NCBI RefSeq assembly: GCF_000350225.1
Contig: NW_005179203.1
Span: forward strand, 254,443 to 318,442
DNA: 64,000 bases
DNA from: Chondrus crispus
Lineage: Eukaryota; Rhodophyta; Florideophyceae; Gigartinales; Gigartinaceae
Direction: 5' to 3'
The notes beneath the pieces are model-generated. The model did no database searches. It was given only the letters and a program-made list of their open reading frames with translations, and had not been told where the DNA came from. The position numbers and the translations under genes were made by a program. This document shows positions 38,601 through 49,077 of this stretch, piece by piece; the first letter of the stretch is position 1; the number at the start of each line of letters is the position of its first letter.

Positions 38601-39754
38601 TTGAGCTTAGCCTTCCTCATCCTGCTAACAGAGATGAGGTTACATACCAGCGTTGGGACACACAACACATCAGTAAAACGTACTGTGGTCGTAGTACCTC
38701 GTACTGTAGTCGTACATAAAACTGATCCCGTACCAATGACCTCCGCGGGATTTCCAGTACCGACGGACACGCGGTGCCTTTGAGTTGATTTCTCGAGTGT
38801 CTCAAATAGTGCAGTGTCGTTGCACATGTGTGCGAAGGCCCCGGAGTCGATGTACCACTTCTCACGTGGCGTCCCAGACAGATTAGTCTTGGTATGGTCT
38901 TTAGTAGTTGCCAGCGAGATGTCCACATAGGCGCTGTCGCTGTCACCCGGTCGTTTCTGATGGTAGCTCTTCCTGCGGGGCGTCTGATTCCGCGGTTGAC
39001 CGCGGTTCCGGCGTCTGTCAATGCGCTTCTTCGCCAGCTGGGGCCTGTAGCTCGGGCTATTAGGATTGAAGAAGCAATCCTGCTTGCTGTGTCCGATCTT
39101 CCAGCAGAATTCGCAAGTCCCTTCCCTGGTGGTTAGCGCGGTAGTGGAGGTACCAGCGCCGGAGAGGGATTCCACTTCATGTTCAACTTCACATGCAACC
39201 AGATACGCGAAAGCATCATGATAACATTTTGCAGTAGCCTTAATCACGCCTGCAGGAATGGCGAAGTGCTCATCAAGTCCCCTTAGCAGTGCTCGCTTCT
39301 TCTCTGGTTCGGTTAGAGAGTGACCAATAGCTGCTAGCCTGTTCTCGAACTCGTTGAGTCGGTTCGAGAATTGAAGCACCTTCTCACCAGATTCCATGCG
39401 AGCATTCTGATACTGGCTTAGATAGGCATCCACACGAGCCTCAGAGACAGTAGAGAACATAGTACGAAGTGTTGTCCATACTTTGTTCGCATCACGGAGC
39501 GTGATAACTGAAGCACTGATAGAGTCATCGATAGTTAGAACGATGGTCGTGAGCGCGAGGTCCTTCCTCCTCTCATACTTCGCAAGATCTCCTTCTTCAG
39601 TTGATGGGCGTTCGGTCCCAGCTACGATGTTCCAAAGCCCCTTTGCGTGAAGTATGAACTCCATTTTGTGCGCCCAGAGGTAGTAGTTCTCTGAAGTGAG
39701 TGATGCGATGCGATAGCTTGACGTGTCGACGGTGCCTTCTCTGATGGAGTCCAT
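35684..39754 (-). CDS. Copia Gag-Pol polyprotein, array copy 3 (most divergent)
   Basis: 1,356 codons. It keeps the ancestral-looking zinc knuckle (CWKIGHSKQDC) and the D-S-G protease triplet, although the residue two after Gly is Phe (DSGAF) where copia has Ser. It differs from copies 1 and 2 at well over a dozen residues. It lacks three residues (GIV) before the IARYSE stretch in the C-terminal half of RT and has one extra Met further on. The integrase and YVDD residues are present. This copy is nearest to a working protease, so it could in principle have supplied function to the other two. Confidence 0.95.
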   Translation of the reverse strand: MDSIREGTVDTSSYRIASLTSENYYLWAHKMEFILHAKGLWNIVAGTERPSTEEGDLAKYERRKDLALTTIVLTIDDSISASVITLRDANKVWTTLRTMFSTVSEARVDAYLSQYQNARMESGEKVLQFSNRLNEFENRLAAIGHSLTEPEKKRALLRGLDEHFAIPAGVIKATAKCYHDAFAYLVACEVEHEVESLSGAGTSTTALTTREGTCEFCWKIGHSKQDCFFNPNSPSYRPQLAKKRIDRRRNRGQPRNQTPRRKSYHQKRPGDSDSAYVDISLATTKDHTKTNLSGTPREKWYIDSGAFAHMCNDTALFETLEKSTQRHRVSVGTGNPAEVIGTGSVLCTTTVRGTTTTVRFTDVLCVPTLVCNLISVSRMRKAKLKTTFDSDSNGDGMCQVTTRDGKVEYLHGIESTSAGLYEAVLKPTAKSSDAVLAVSQEQWHERLGHASESTMKKSLSLVRGVQLQDVKDLLSCESCRVSKSTRAPRPLREESRKTTKPLDLVHTDLVGPFRTSSLGGCRYFMPLYDDASAFSLIRFLKSKTEAGAALKSMIMELEKLKTGSCRTSLVRRVRSDNGTEFMSRNLKQWLSNRGITQEFTAPYSPESNGKAERLNRTLLDMSRTMMVAAEDLPHKNRMWAEAVNFSKYLRNRMFTSAGHCKDMTPFECVTGQKPHLAHIRKFGSKAYAHIPKAKRRGKFEPRADSGYCVGVGCGNGYRIFLPQLHAVVISRDVQFDETKSTVPPAADVGPAEQHCDIEEMLDSDKPQLIPPVSNSVPTPTTTDTVPHESTMDLTYVPTLRRSSRTVRTPRKYSPEDSAMVLALVHHMSNEDPHVPLTYKQAVDCSESDKWKAAMDEKISQLNKNTWKLVPLPPGKKAVRSKWVYLNKTDAQQRVTRQRARLVAKGFTQCYGIDYDEVFSPVAKYSTVRFVLAMATQEQLELLQLDVKAAFLNGELKEEIYMEQPFGYCNPDHPDFVYRLFRAIYGLKQASRAWHMLCDTFLKSIGCVQSDADKSLYQLVLKGDKVFILVYVDDMLLAGRSMEVLREVAEIIGNRFAIGIEKKVTKFLIARYSEKGETHIHSAAMITHMLETFNMMTTCRSVSNPLAPGTVLNTAQRKQDSYSEGMDQKPYRQLVGSLLYLANTTRPDIAFSTSLLSRFLERPSSQHWEAAKRVLRYLSGTKTLGIRFSLNNKAGLHGYTDSDFAADKETRRSVSVFAFKFAGGSISWRSKKQEATAQSTLEAEFVAMSYAAREAVWLRRLFRECFPSNTTLPATVVFGDNEGAMNLAYNDVVNERSKHIAVKYFFSKEKVKDGTIVFNYIQTSENAADIFTKILCVATHTEMIHKLGMSHSYTSQQ

Positions 39755-39936
39755 GATTCCTTCTGTTCTCGACGGGTATCGGAGCGATGCTCGACAATAG
39801 CCCGGAGGGTTCTAGCACAGGTCTGATGTAGCCGGATGAACTCAAGCGCCGAGCGGTACAGTAGAAGTTGTGATTTCGGGTCCTGGTATCCTGACAGATT
39901 CACAGGTGCGCAATTGGCGTCCTGGGCCGCATAACC

Positions 39937-40360
39937 TGATAAAACTCACGGAAGATGTCGTCGTGGTTTACTCGTTTTTGTGTTCTGTAGTTTTTATGCT
40001 GTCGTTGCTCGGATCTTTGTGCTTAAGTTCACAGGTTTCTCGCAGCCCTACATTACGTGCTATGTGACAAGAGTACCCGTAATTGGTCTAATACTTGCCG
40101 TATTACAGTAATACCATCCGTATGGCTACGAGGCGACTAACCCGCTATCGGGTGCAGCACATGTTAGCTCTCTGGGGATCCGGCGTGGACTCAAATGCTC
40201 GCGCGTGCGTGGACCACCGAATTTCGGGGACCTTGATTTCGAGTCCGTATTCAATGGTTCTATTTTTGGGTCCGATTTCAGAACCCACAAATTGCCCATC
40301 GGTCCACTACAGTACCAACCCTGTGGCGGATCAAGGTTGATACTGGTGCCGAATTCAACA
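39937..40360 (-). repeat. Copia LTR4 (5' LTR of the array)
   Basis: 424 bp with several substitutions relative to the other three, for example near 39993, 40184, 40192 and 40306. The PBS is at 39936-39924 (GGTTATGCGGCCC on the minus strand). Confidence 0.92.
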
Positions 40361-40745
40361 GTAGCCCAGTGGGCGCGACACGGCTCCACTTTAGTAGTCA
40401 TGACTACGTTTGTAGCTACTAAGGAATAGTCACAGGTTGCTGGGGATCAGAGCGAACCCCCTCAGTCTGTCGGAATTGGGCCGATGTGCAAACAAAAAAA
40501 GGCGTCCCTGTCGATTTTTCGTTGCTTGAAAAAGATTAATGAAGTTCTTGAGATGCGGTCGAGGAAGCCAAATTGCTTCAATAATCAGATCGCCTTCAAA
40601 CCACACTAGGTACTGATTGAAACACTTAAATATTCATTTCTCGGTTATCTGGACAACCTCTTGTTGCACATGACCCTCGGAATCGATAATGATGTCCAGT
40701 GGCCGGACTGGTCCGTCTTCGCGATTTTAATGTTTTCTTTGTAGA
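40361..40745 (+). pseudogene. Possible continuation of the NB-ARC gene after the copia array
   Basis: Directly after LTR4 a frame starts VAQWARHG. It is followed after shifts by NWADVQTKK and LEMRSRKPNCF, then KYSFLGYLDNLLLHMTLGID and WPDWSVFAILM. The last part has the pattern that follows GLPLAL in many NB-ARC proteins: a Ser-x-x-x-Leu-Asp helix, Leu-Gly-Ile followed by Asp, and a Trp/Leu-rich end. Stops and frameshifts interrupt it. Recognition is by pattern only. Confidence 0.4.
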
Positions 40746-41059
40746 AGCCAAATCTCAAGTAAGAGGACCGCTTTCTAAGCAATGGGCAAGATCCAAAACA
40801 ACACAGAAATCCGAGTGGAAGAGGTAACCATATTTTATTCAGACCAAGAAGAACGAGCCGAATCGAACTCAGCCCGCAAACGGGCCATTGTCAGTCTATC
40901 GTGAGTTCCTACCAGTCCGTGGGCCAGTGTTTTTCAAATTTCTTCAATGACTCCTCCCATCCCGCCAGGTATACCCGGAAAAGGACGGAAGCGGATAGCT
41001 GTTCGTAGGAAGACAAGGCTGGACCTCTTTTAGTAACAGAGATACTTCCCGCAGTTGAT

Positions 41060-41093
41060 TAGCATTGTAGTGCAACGGTCTCCCGACCTAGAA
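41060..41093 (+). mobile_element. Remnant LTR-PBS junction of a gypsy-like element
   Basis: CGGTCTCCCGACCTAGAA (41076-41093) equals the family A PBS except for its first base. It is preceded by a sequence ending GTAGTGCA, as an LTR end would be. The orientation is plus. The LTR start was not found. Confidence 0.45.
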
Positions 41094-42221
41094 GTTCTAG
41101 AGAACTTCTTTATTTGCTAAAGCCCCTTATCAAAAGGTTCTCGGAACCCGATTTCAGTTTTTATTTGCGATATACCGGACACGGAACGCGAATCGAGGAG
41201 TAAGTCGCAGGCGGCATAGTCGCAGGTCCATCGGATGGGGTCGCGACCACTTGAGAGTCTCCCAACTTAGTCCCGTAGGGCTGCTTCGGTGCCGCGCTCT
41301 AGCGAAATGAGAGTTGCTCTCCGGCAGCCAGTCGCTGGAGGCGCTGCCGCAAGCGCTTCTGCACGGTTGAAGTCTATCTGAGCGGTCGCGGTCAAAAATG
41401 GACGATATGGGACGGATGTCCCACCGCCTACGTCGGGGGCCGCGAGTTCTGTAAAGGTGGACGAGCTCAGAGCGAAAGTCGCAACTCTCGCAACAGGTCA
41501 GCACGCGTTGATGACCGAGATCGGCGGCATTCGAGCCAAATCGGACATAACCGCGGAGGTGGAATCCCCGTTCGATGACATCAGATTGGTGGGGACTGAC
41601 GTAAACAACATTCTGCAGTTTATGGGGTCTCAATGCATTTGTGAAGGAGTTTGAAGCGAAATTGCTCCGGGTCACCGGCAGACTCAAAAGTATCGAGAGG
41701 GGACCCCTGATGGACCAAGAAGAATGAGCCGTCACTAAAAGAGCCGAGGCAGGTGCAAACCCATCGAAACGGTCTCACCGCCGTGAAAGCGAGCGCATTA
41801 GTCCAAAAACACCTTCTCCGGAGTGTTAACAGTCGTCAGAGTCCGACGGAAAGAATGAGAATGGCATATCCGGCAACGGTCAAAGCGGTCCTTCACGGAA
41901 TCGTCAGGGGGAATCTGGATTTACCGGCGTCACAAGGGCCAATTTTCACAGTGTAATGGAGAGGATCAAGGGCTCCCGGAATGCCGATTTATCGGAGTTT
42001 TGTTCGGCGAACCACTTTATCTGAAGTTGGTGTAGTATCGATACTACATACTTCGAGAAGCCGACATTGAATGGACTACCAAAGGTACGGGACGAGTAAA
42101 AGATTGTATTAAGCGCCTCTACCTTCTGCTTCATAACGTCTGTGTTCTATTTGTGGTAAAAGTAGGGTGTTAGTATGCAAACTGTGTTAGATTTATGCGT
42201 TTTGGGCCGCGCGGGTCGCGC

Positions 42222-42386
42222 TGGCACTCAAAAGTATAAAAATAGTGGAACCTCATTTTCCACGTTGTGGAAATTATCGGGCTTTTCCTGGAATATTATG
42301 ATAGTATTTTCCCTGAAATTGCGTTTTCCTGGAACAACACGATGTGTTCCATAATGTGGAAAATATATGTGCTAGATTGAGTGCCA
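42222..42386. repeat. Possible MITE-like palindromic element
   Basis: TGGCACTCAA at 42222-42231 is inverted at 42377-42386, enclosing AT-rich DNA with smaller inverted repeats around GTTGTGGAAA and TTCCATAATGTGGAA. A 10-bp TIR is short and no target duplication was established. Confidence 0.3.
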
Positions 42387-43926
42387 AAACTTAAGACGCA
42401 CACTGCAAGCTCCTCAAAATACTCTTTTCTTCTGCATTAGTCGCGTCTGCTTGATGGCGTGCCGAGCCTAGGCAATGCAACAGCGACCCACCTCCGAATC
42501 AAAAACATCGTACCTCATCTATTGTCTCCCTCGTTCCCCTCCAATCTCACACAGATGCCTCTCCATCAACCGCACTCACGTGGCTTCCGCGGTTGGCTCT
42601 TTTCCTTTTACGAGCCACTGAGGGAAGTCCGCAATCAGCCACGGTTCTGGTCTCGGAAGCGAGGCCACGCCGCAATCGCTTGCTTCTCCGGACCGGTGAC
42701 TCCGGTTCCTCATCCAGCCTCCCCCACCGGCGGCCCACAGTCATCAGGCAGGCCGAAACAGTGGTGCGCGGACGGACCTGAGGTTCAGACCTCAGGAGGA
42801 TTGGCGAAGCTGGGTACGTACTCGTCCTCGCCAGACTACTCCACCGCTGAAAATTGCGCCAGCCTGAGGCACTAACTCAAGCTTTACGCTGGCAGTAAAT
42901 TTTTGCTGGAGTAAATTGCTCATGACCGTTACAGAATTATGTAGCGATAGTTTAATTGCGAAACATTATAGTCAAATTTACGCTAGTAAAGTTGAAAGTT
43001 TTATTTGAAGCCCTTCTGTAGTCGACGACCATTGCCGCACGCGATGCGCGCGTCGGCACGTCAGAGGAAGGCGCGACAAGCCTACAAAGAGCTGCGCGAC
43101 GGCGCTGAGTGAATGCGATCCAAGTTCGCCCGGTTCACATGCGGGGTAGAGACAACAACTTTTCAGCCCTTCCAATTTTCCTGCGAGTCTATCGGGTGGC
43201 GTCCAGGCGCGACGTGTGGGTCGTGAAAGACGGGAGAAATACATGCGGCGCTGATCTAGAGGAATTGAGGGCGTGTCTATACGGGTAGCATTTCGCATCT
43301 GGCCCGAGTGATAGTACTGTACCAAGCAACAGTGGGATGAGTGTGGAGCGGGGGGGTTTCGGGGTTTGTCGCTGCGATTAGGGAAACCAGACATGGTGCG
43401 TTTCAGGAGGGGGGAGAGAGGAGGGGTGCGCTGGGGCCATGGTTTGCTGGCGCTGAGTAAGACCAAAGAAGGAGGGAGGCGATGCGGGAATCGGGAATGG
43501 TTTGTTGAGGCTTCTGTGGATGTGCCGCGGAGCGATGTTGACCGAGCTTCTACAAGTGGTACAGTTTTTATTGCGTAGAACGTCACAGCGAGAAGGGCAA
43601 CGCGATAGGGAATGGGATTGTGTGTGCAGCTTGAGGACAGTTGGGCAAATGTTTATGGCAGCTCACGTGTACACAGGTGCATGTGTGTATGATTTTTGCA
43701 ACTGCCAGGCATTTTGCTTTCTGAAGAATCTTGCATCCTGATTACATCAGCTCTCTTGAGCGGGGATGCATGAAAACACTTTATCACGATCGACATTTTG
43801 GGACGCTCTTTGTCTCGATTGACTCAGTCAGTGTCTTTTCAAGATTTTGACGAGCGGTCCGTATTCTCAGAGTTGTCCCAGCGGTTCCGATTGCAGTGCT
43901 AAGGCTGCGATTAAGTAGAAGGAGCA

Positions 43927-46900
43927 TTACCAGTCGTGAGGTCTGTGATCCTGCTGGTCTGCAGTGGAGTACCTCATCTTACGCATTGGCTGTTTAAATC
44001 GGTTGATGTAGAATCGATGCGTCTCCCATCCACTGCGGATGAGGGATGGTTGCGACTTCGTGCCTCTCAATTCATCATCGCAACGAACGGCGTGAAGCAA
44101 GCCGCGGATTGAGCCGACATATTGCACATCAATGTAAGCGAGATCTGTCATTTCCGTAGACGTTTCAGCTTCGCACGCAGGTGCTCCTGGAGAAACAGTT
44201 TCATCTTCTCCCCTCACAGCCCAACGAAGTTTCACGCAGTTCAAGGCGCCGTCAACGGCGTCGATCTCGTCCCCGTGAACACGATCGTAGTACCGCATGA
44301 GACAAATCTCGATGTCATCTCTCTTCACAGATGCCTCAGCCAGGAGGTGACCCCGTCGCGGGATTTTGATAGCGAGAAAAGCCAATACTTTCGCAATGTA
44401 GACTTTTCGAGTCACAATTCCGCCAGTGCCTCCCGGCGGATCGTCGCCACTCTTCTCAATCATGACATTATCCTGTCTCGATACTTTGCTGCTGTAGTAG
44501 CTGTGTGACGAGACGGCACGCTGCATCTCTCTGTCTCCACTGTCCATAGTTAAAATCTCAAAGTCGCCACCGCCGCTCTCAGGCGCCTCACAGCCCTTTA
44601 ACGTTGGGCACGGGAGGCCAGCAACAGATACAGTAGCGGGTCTTCGCACAACAGAGTCAGCCAGTGGCCTGTGCTGCTCCTGGATTGAATCAATATACCA
44701 CTGCAAACGTCCGGGACCTCCCACATCTTCGCAAAGTTCTTGCACCGCAATGTTGGGTCCTAGCTCGCCTGAGTGCTGGAGAAGGCTGCCGCATGAACCT
44801 GCATGTGCATGAATCTCTGCCCACATCATTATGTCGCCCTCACCAGACAAGCCTGCAGCGTCCTCACGCACCATCTCCTGTTTGATCTTTGTGAGTGATT
44901 CCGTCCTTCTGCGCTTACCCATTACCTTGGCGATGACGTCCTCCCTGAGCGGAAGCATCCGAGTGTTCATCGACCTCGCACTGGCCTCTTGAGCTCCTTG
45001 AGCAAGCACCAAGCGCCGCATTGCCTCTTCCTGCCTGGTGTCTTTGCGTTTCGAAGTCTTGTCATATGATGTCCTAAACAGTTTGTGGCTTGCCTCGTAC
45101 GAGTCCGCGCTGTAGTTTGATAAGCTCCCACACATCTTGATGTCTGAGACAAGGTGTTGAAGAGCATGGAATTTCGGAAATGCCATACCACTTGCCTGGT
45201 ACTTGCCAAACACCTCGATTGCTTTGTCCTGGAAATTTGAGATCTGGTCGGCAAGCGCGTCGAGCTCAACTGCGGTAAAGCCAGGCTCCGAGAAGCGGGA
45301 CGTAGCTGTAGCCACCAGTTCTTGATAAAGGACGCAAACAGTCGTCAAAGGAGACTTATTAATAGTGCCACAAAGCCTATCCAACAGAGCAAAGACGAAT
45401 GGCATGACTTGATCAATGCCGGCGAGGTCTTTGGCCTCAAGCATGGCAACTATCCCTGTTGATGTGAAGAACCCAGAGAGCTCATCGTTTGTCCCAGACT
45501 TCGTGAAATCAAACTTAAGCCCCACGCAGGGCGATTCTACCTGAATACGCTTTAGAAACGCGTTACATCTTTTCAATACGTCGACTCTAGCCGACTTGAG
45601 CTTTCTTGGACCTCCTTTGGAATTCAGCAGCTCTGTCGTGCTTAGCAATGGATCTTTCAACATTTCGCTCGCACAGACCTTAAGAGTCCGGGATAAACCC
45701 AGGAAAAAATTATGCAATGTTTCAAAACGCAGCAGTCTCGGCAGTGCCAGTTCTTCGGTTAGATCCATGAACTGCCACTTCAAAAGGGCAGGGCGAACCG
45801 TCGCCACGCCCACCAGTCTCATGTTTTCTTGTAGAGACTTCTTTCTCCCAGTACCACAACCCTGCTCAGCGACTTCGAACTTATTCAATCGCTGCACAAT
45901 GTCCAAGATATTACGTGGAATGCAAGGCTCTTCCGAGGCAAGATCGAGCTTCGCAGTGTACCCCCGAGGGCAGTGCCCGTGCACCGTGCCCCCCACGTCC
46001 GATGCTTCGGGCATATCCGCAACATATGAGGCTAGAACAGGGTGGCATTTTCGGACAATTCCCTCTCCATCTGCTACGACTATTCCAGTGCGCGATAAAT
46101 CCCAAAGCGGAAGCAAGGCCTCCTTGATTGACGCCTGAAATACACGGCTCTTCGATAATCGCCGCTCTTGCGCTGAAACTCTTTCTGGCATTACAAAAGT
46201 CTTTTCCTCTTCCTCGCGGCACCAATATTCCTCTTCATCGCCGGTAGAGTTGGCAACATCAAGTGCAGCCCGCACGAATTCAACTGGAAAGTACGCAACG
46301 ATAGTGTAGCCGTTGGAGATGAGCTCCTGTCGGATCGTCTGAGCCATGTTCAGAGAGCAGATATGGAAAGGCAGGAAGGAGTGAGATCCGACTTTCAAAG
46401 TCTGGCACGATTTGTCTGAGTAAGCTTGAATCGCTCCGACGAAGCTGTGATTATCAATCCAGAATCCACCGCGATCGCCACTGATGATGAAGTCCTTTAT
46501 CAGAGGAACCACGTTTTATATAAGAGCGCAGCCCATTGTGTGATTGTAAACTCTTACATTGGCGCGGTTCGTTTCGATGAATGGATCGAAGAAGAGCTGG
46601 TGTGACTGACCTTTTGCAAATTGGCGCTTGAGATAATCGACTGGCGAGCGGAACCAGCCAACTCCATACACGTTGCAGTTCTTGGGGTCGTAGATGGTCT
46701 GCTGCATGAAGTTCAGATCCGCGAGCCAGCATTTAGCGTCCTCTTCTGCTTTCTGGCGCATTTCATGAATAGATTCGAAGCCGATCCTGAGTAAGCTTGC
46801 ATCAAATGACTGATGTTGGAAGAGATTGATGATTGTGTTCGCCTGTCGATCACCACCTTTGTCGCCGATCTCCAGCACCACATTTCGCAGTGCGTGAACC

Positions 46901-47298
46901 ACCTCTTCCTTCGTCGCATCTTCAGGTCGCGACTCCTCTACACCTGACGTATCCGCTGCGGTTGCCTCTGCCTGTTGTTCATTCTGCCCTGTTGCATCCA
47001 GTGTGAAATGGGGCGAAAGCGTTTTGCTAAGGCTGGCGGCTGGCAGGATAACATTCGAATCTTGCGCTGCCAGTCGGATCCTATCCTCATACCGCTCTTG
47101 CAAGGCACGACCGGGGAGTTGGGAGCTCCCACGGAAACAAAGAGACTTCACGGGTGGCGGTGAGTCAGAAGCGTCAGCCTCTTGCGCCTCAGCTTCATCT
47201 GCTGCTGCCTGCTTGCATTTTTTCTGGTGAGCTCCTAGGAAGGCCTGCCTTGGGAAACTTTATCTGCAATACGGGCAACAAAAAGAAACGTGGTGCAT
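43927..47298 (-). pseudogene. Plavaka-type (CMC superfamily) transposase with two stops
   Basis: One frame of 1,124 codons from the ATG at 47298, broken by TAA at 47262-47260 and TAA at 46518-46516. The N-terminus has a zinc finger, CPYCR-stop-SFPRQAF...H...C; the first stop falls inside it. After the second stop comes the conserved block VVPLIKDF...AYSDKS...FHICSLN. Then LWDLSRTGIVVADG and HPVLASYVADMPEAS give the segment around the second catalytic Asp. The C-terminus has FPKFHALQHLVSDIKMCG and NYSADSYEASHKLFR, matching the Plavaka signature of a His-rich block followed by Asn-Tyr and a Glu-containing helix. No frameshift is seen in 3.4 kb, so decay is recent or the stops are recoded. TIRs were not located. 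Confidence 0.75.
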
Positions 47299-49077
47299 GG
47301 CGCAGGAACAAGCTTCGTGAAGAAGCTGGACCTGCTGCTGATGCTCTTCCACATGGGCTTGCCGGTGAGTGGCACAAAAACTGAGAAAGAGCATCATGAT
47401 CTGCTTGAGGTCCACAACTTGGGAGGGGTGCCTTTTGATTGGCCCAGTAATCTGCCGAAAATGATTTCATTCAAGGGTATTATTGAAATCGCCCGGCGGC
47501 TGGTCGCCATCCCACGCGAGCTTTGGCTTCCACGGCCATCCCACGCGAGCTTTGCGTTGCACGGCCGACAGCGCTAGTGCCAGCGCCATCGGTTTACGCG
47601 TCTGGCCCAGCGCGATCGGTTTACGCTTTTGGCTTGTGGGGATGACGCGTGGGCCCCTGAAGCGACTTCGCCAAGCATACAGACACGAACCGGTGCTCGG
47701 ACGTCAGTGTTCGTACGATACGAACAAACCGTCCGTGAAGCACTACCAAGCCCAATAAGGCTGCATCGGATGCTGTCTCTTTCGCGCCTCTACGCTACAC
47801 GCTCAGCTGTGTAATAGGCAGCCGTGTACGTGGCGTAGAGGCGCACAACAAAACATATCAAGTTAGTGTGTATCAGACTGTGCAATCCTGCGACGCTCCG
47901 TCGACTGGCCACTGCAAGTGGAATCAGCTATCCAGCGCCCCCGAACGTTGAGGCATTTGATTATGCTATGGACTTGGAGTTAGGATATCTACACATCGTA
48001 CGAGCTGCTACAATCTAGATGACTCGAAGCGGACTCTCCCATACTCTCGCAGCATTCATTTCAAAGCAATTGCTTTAGCGATCAAGCGTTTTCATTATGC
48101 TGAATACATATGTTTCCTTGCTAACGGTCAATGCTAAAGTGTGAGACTCTCGAAGTTTGGTCTTTCGTTCTCAGAATGCATAGCCAGTTGTTACAACTCA
48201 GGGTACGTACAAATCGATCTTTCCACTACGAGAGAGTCTTTGTTTAACTTACGGCGTCGGCCCAGGTCCTTTCTGACAGACTGTCAGTGTGTGAACACAA
48301 TCTCATCTAGTCATGCACTGCTTGCAACCGTCACGGTGAGGAAGACACGATTGTGTGTCTGCTGGACTGCGTAATGGATGAAAGGTAAGTGAGGTCTCCA
48401 TCTGGCGGACTCCTTGCACGTCTCACAAGTGTACTCTACTCTTTACTGACTCTTTTAGTACGCCTATCGACAACCACAAGGAAGTTCTATGTTCGTCGAA
48501 ATTTCGCGATTTGACGTTTGCTTTGCATTTCGCGTAGCCCCCTGCTGCTACAACTGTGCAGTGTCTTCGTGGCCGATACAGGGAGTCACGGAAGGCACGC
48601 ACAAAGTTTCTCCGACTCAATAGTTCAATTCAACTTGACTTGACGCAACAAAGGCTTTGCTGGTGCGCCACTAGCATGTCAGCATTGGAACGATCTTGGG
48701 ATGCGCTGTGCACCATTATAGTGCATGATGCCGCCCACAGCTGTCCGGCCCCGCTCCCGCCGGCCACTCTTAGCGCTTTGCGAGAGACCGCGAACGGCGC
48801 TCCATAGCCAGAAGCACACGACACCGCCTGGCAAAAAGTGTACTAGCGGAGCGGGCCGCGGGCTCCACTCGCGACCGCCGCCATCCCCAGCAGCTGAAAG
48901 CGCGAAAATATTTGCCTCGACGTTCGGGTCTTGTATTGTAGTGTTGTAAACTATGCAGGTCTCCTCCTCTAGTTTATGATCGTAGCATAAACTAAAAGAG
49001 GAAACCTGTACGACTAGAGCGAAAGAAACCGCCCAGTAGACCCATGCAAGCCTATGCAAAGGTCAATGCAAGCCCCA
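47299..49077. other. Region without a recognised gene; inverted repeats
   Basis: It may contain the 5' end and terminal repeat of the Plavaka element. GCGCCTCTACGC (47784-47795) is inverted at 47833-47844. A 53-bp hairpin with ~20-bp arms is at 48956-49008. CCATCCCACGCGAGCTTT occurs twice near 47510 and 47537. Confidence 0.5.

Larger units (their letters stand above)
25825..40360 (-). mobile_element. Tandem array of three copia elements sharing four LTRs
   Basis: Order LTR1-internal-LTR2-internal-LTR3-internal-LTR4, all in minus orientation. LTR starts are at 25825, 30531, 35237 and 39937, so steps are 4706, 4706 and 4700. Each internal region encodes one full-length gag-pol ORF. No clean target duplication flanks the array (AGTTA on the left, GTAGC on the right). 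Arrays of this kind arise by unequal recombination between LTRs or insertion of concatemers; assembly error is the main alternative. Confidence 0.93.
40746..43926. other. Mostly unrecognised sequence with retroelement scraps
   Basis: It contains the LTR-PBS remnant near 41.07 kb. A plus-strand frame (41457-41654, DELRAKVATLATGQHALM) might be a Gag coiled-coil scrap. A possible 165-bp MITE lies at 42222-42386. Other frames, such as 42459-42875 plus and 43586-42978 minus, match nothing I know. Confidence 0.4.

Noticed and set aside
26311-39136. Numerous plus-strand frames opposite the copia polyproteins
   Set aside because: They recur identically in each copy as shadows of the coding frame.
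25820-40365. A target-site duplication for the copia array
   Set aside because: Flanks AGTTA and GTAGC do not match; none is claimed.
41060-41100. A 5S rRNA gene piece (resemblance to the box C region)
   Set aside because: No other 5S region is present, and the shared 18-mer is explained by the LTR-PBS setting in both places.
42459-43586. Frames 42459-42875 (+) and 43586-42978 (-) as genes
   Set aside because: No recognisable motif or codon pattern, and no neighbouring context.
48679-49059. A 126-codon minus-strand frame with a signal-peptide-like start
   Set aside because: Its start overlaps a DNA hairpin and the rest is compositionally random; no support for a real gene.
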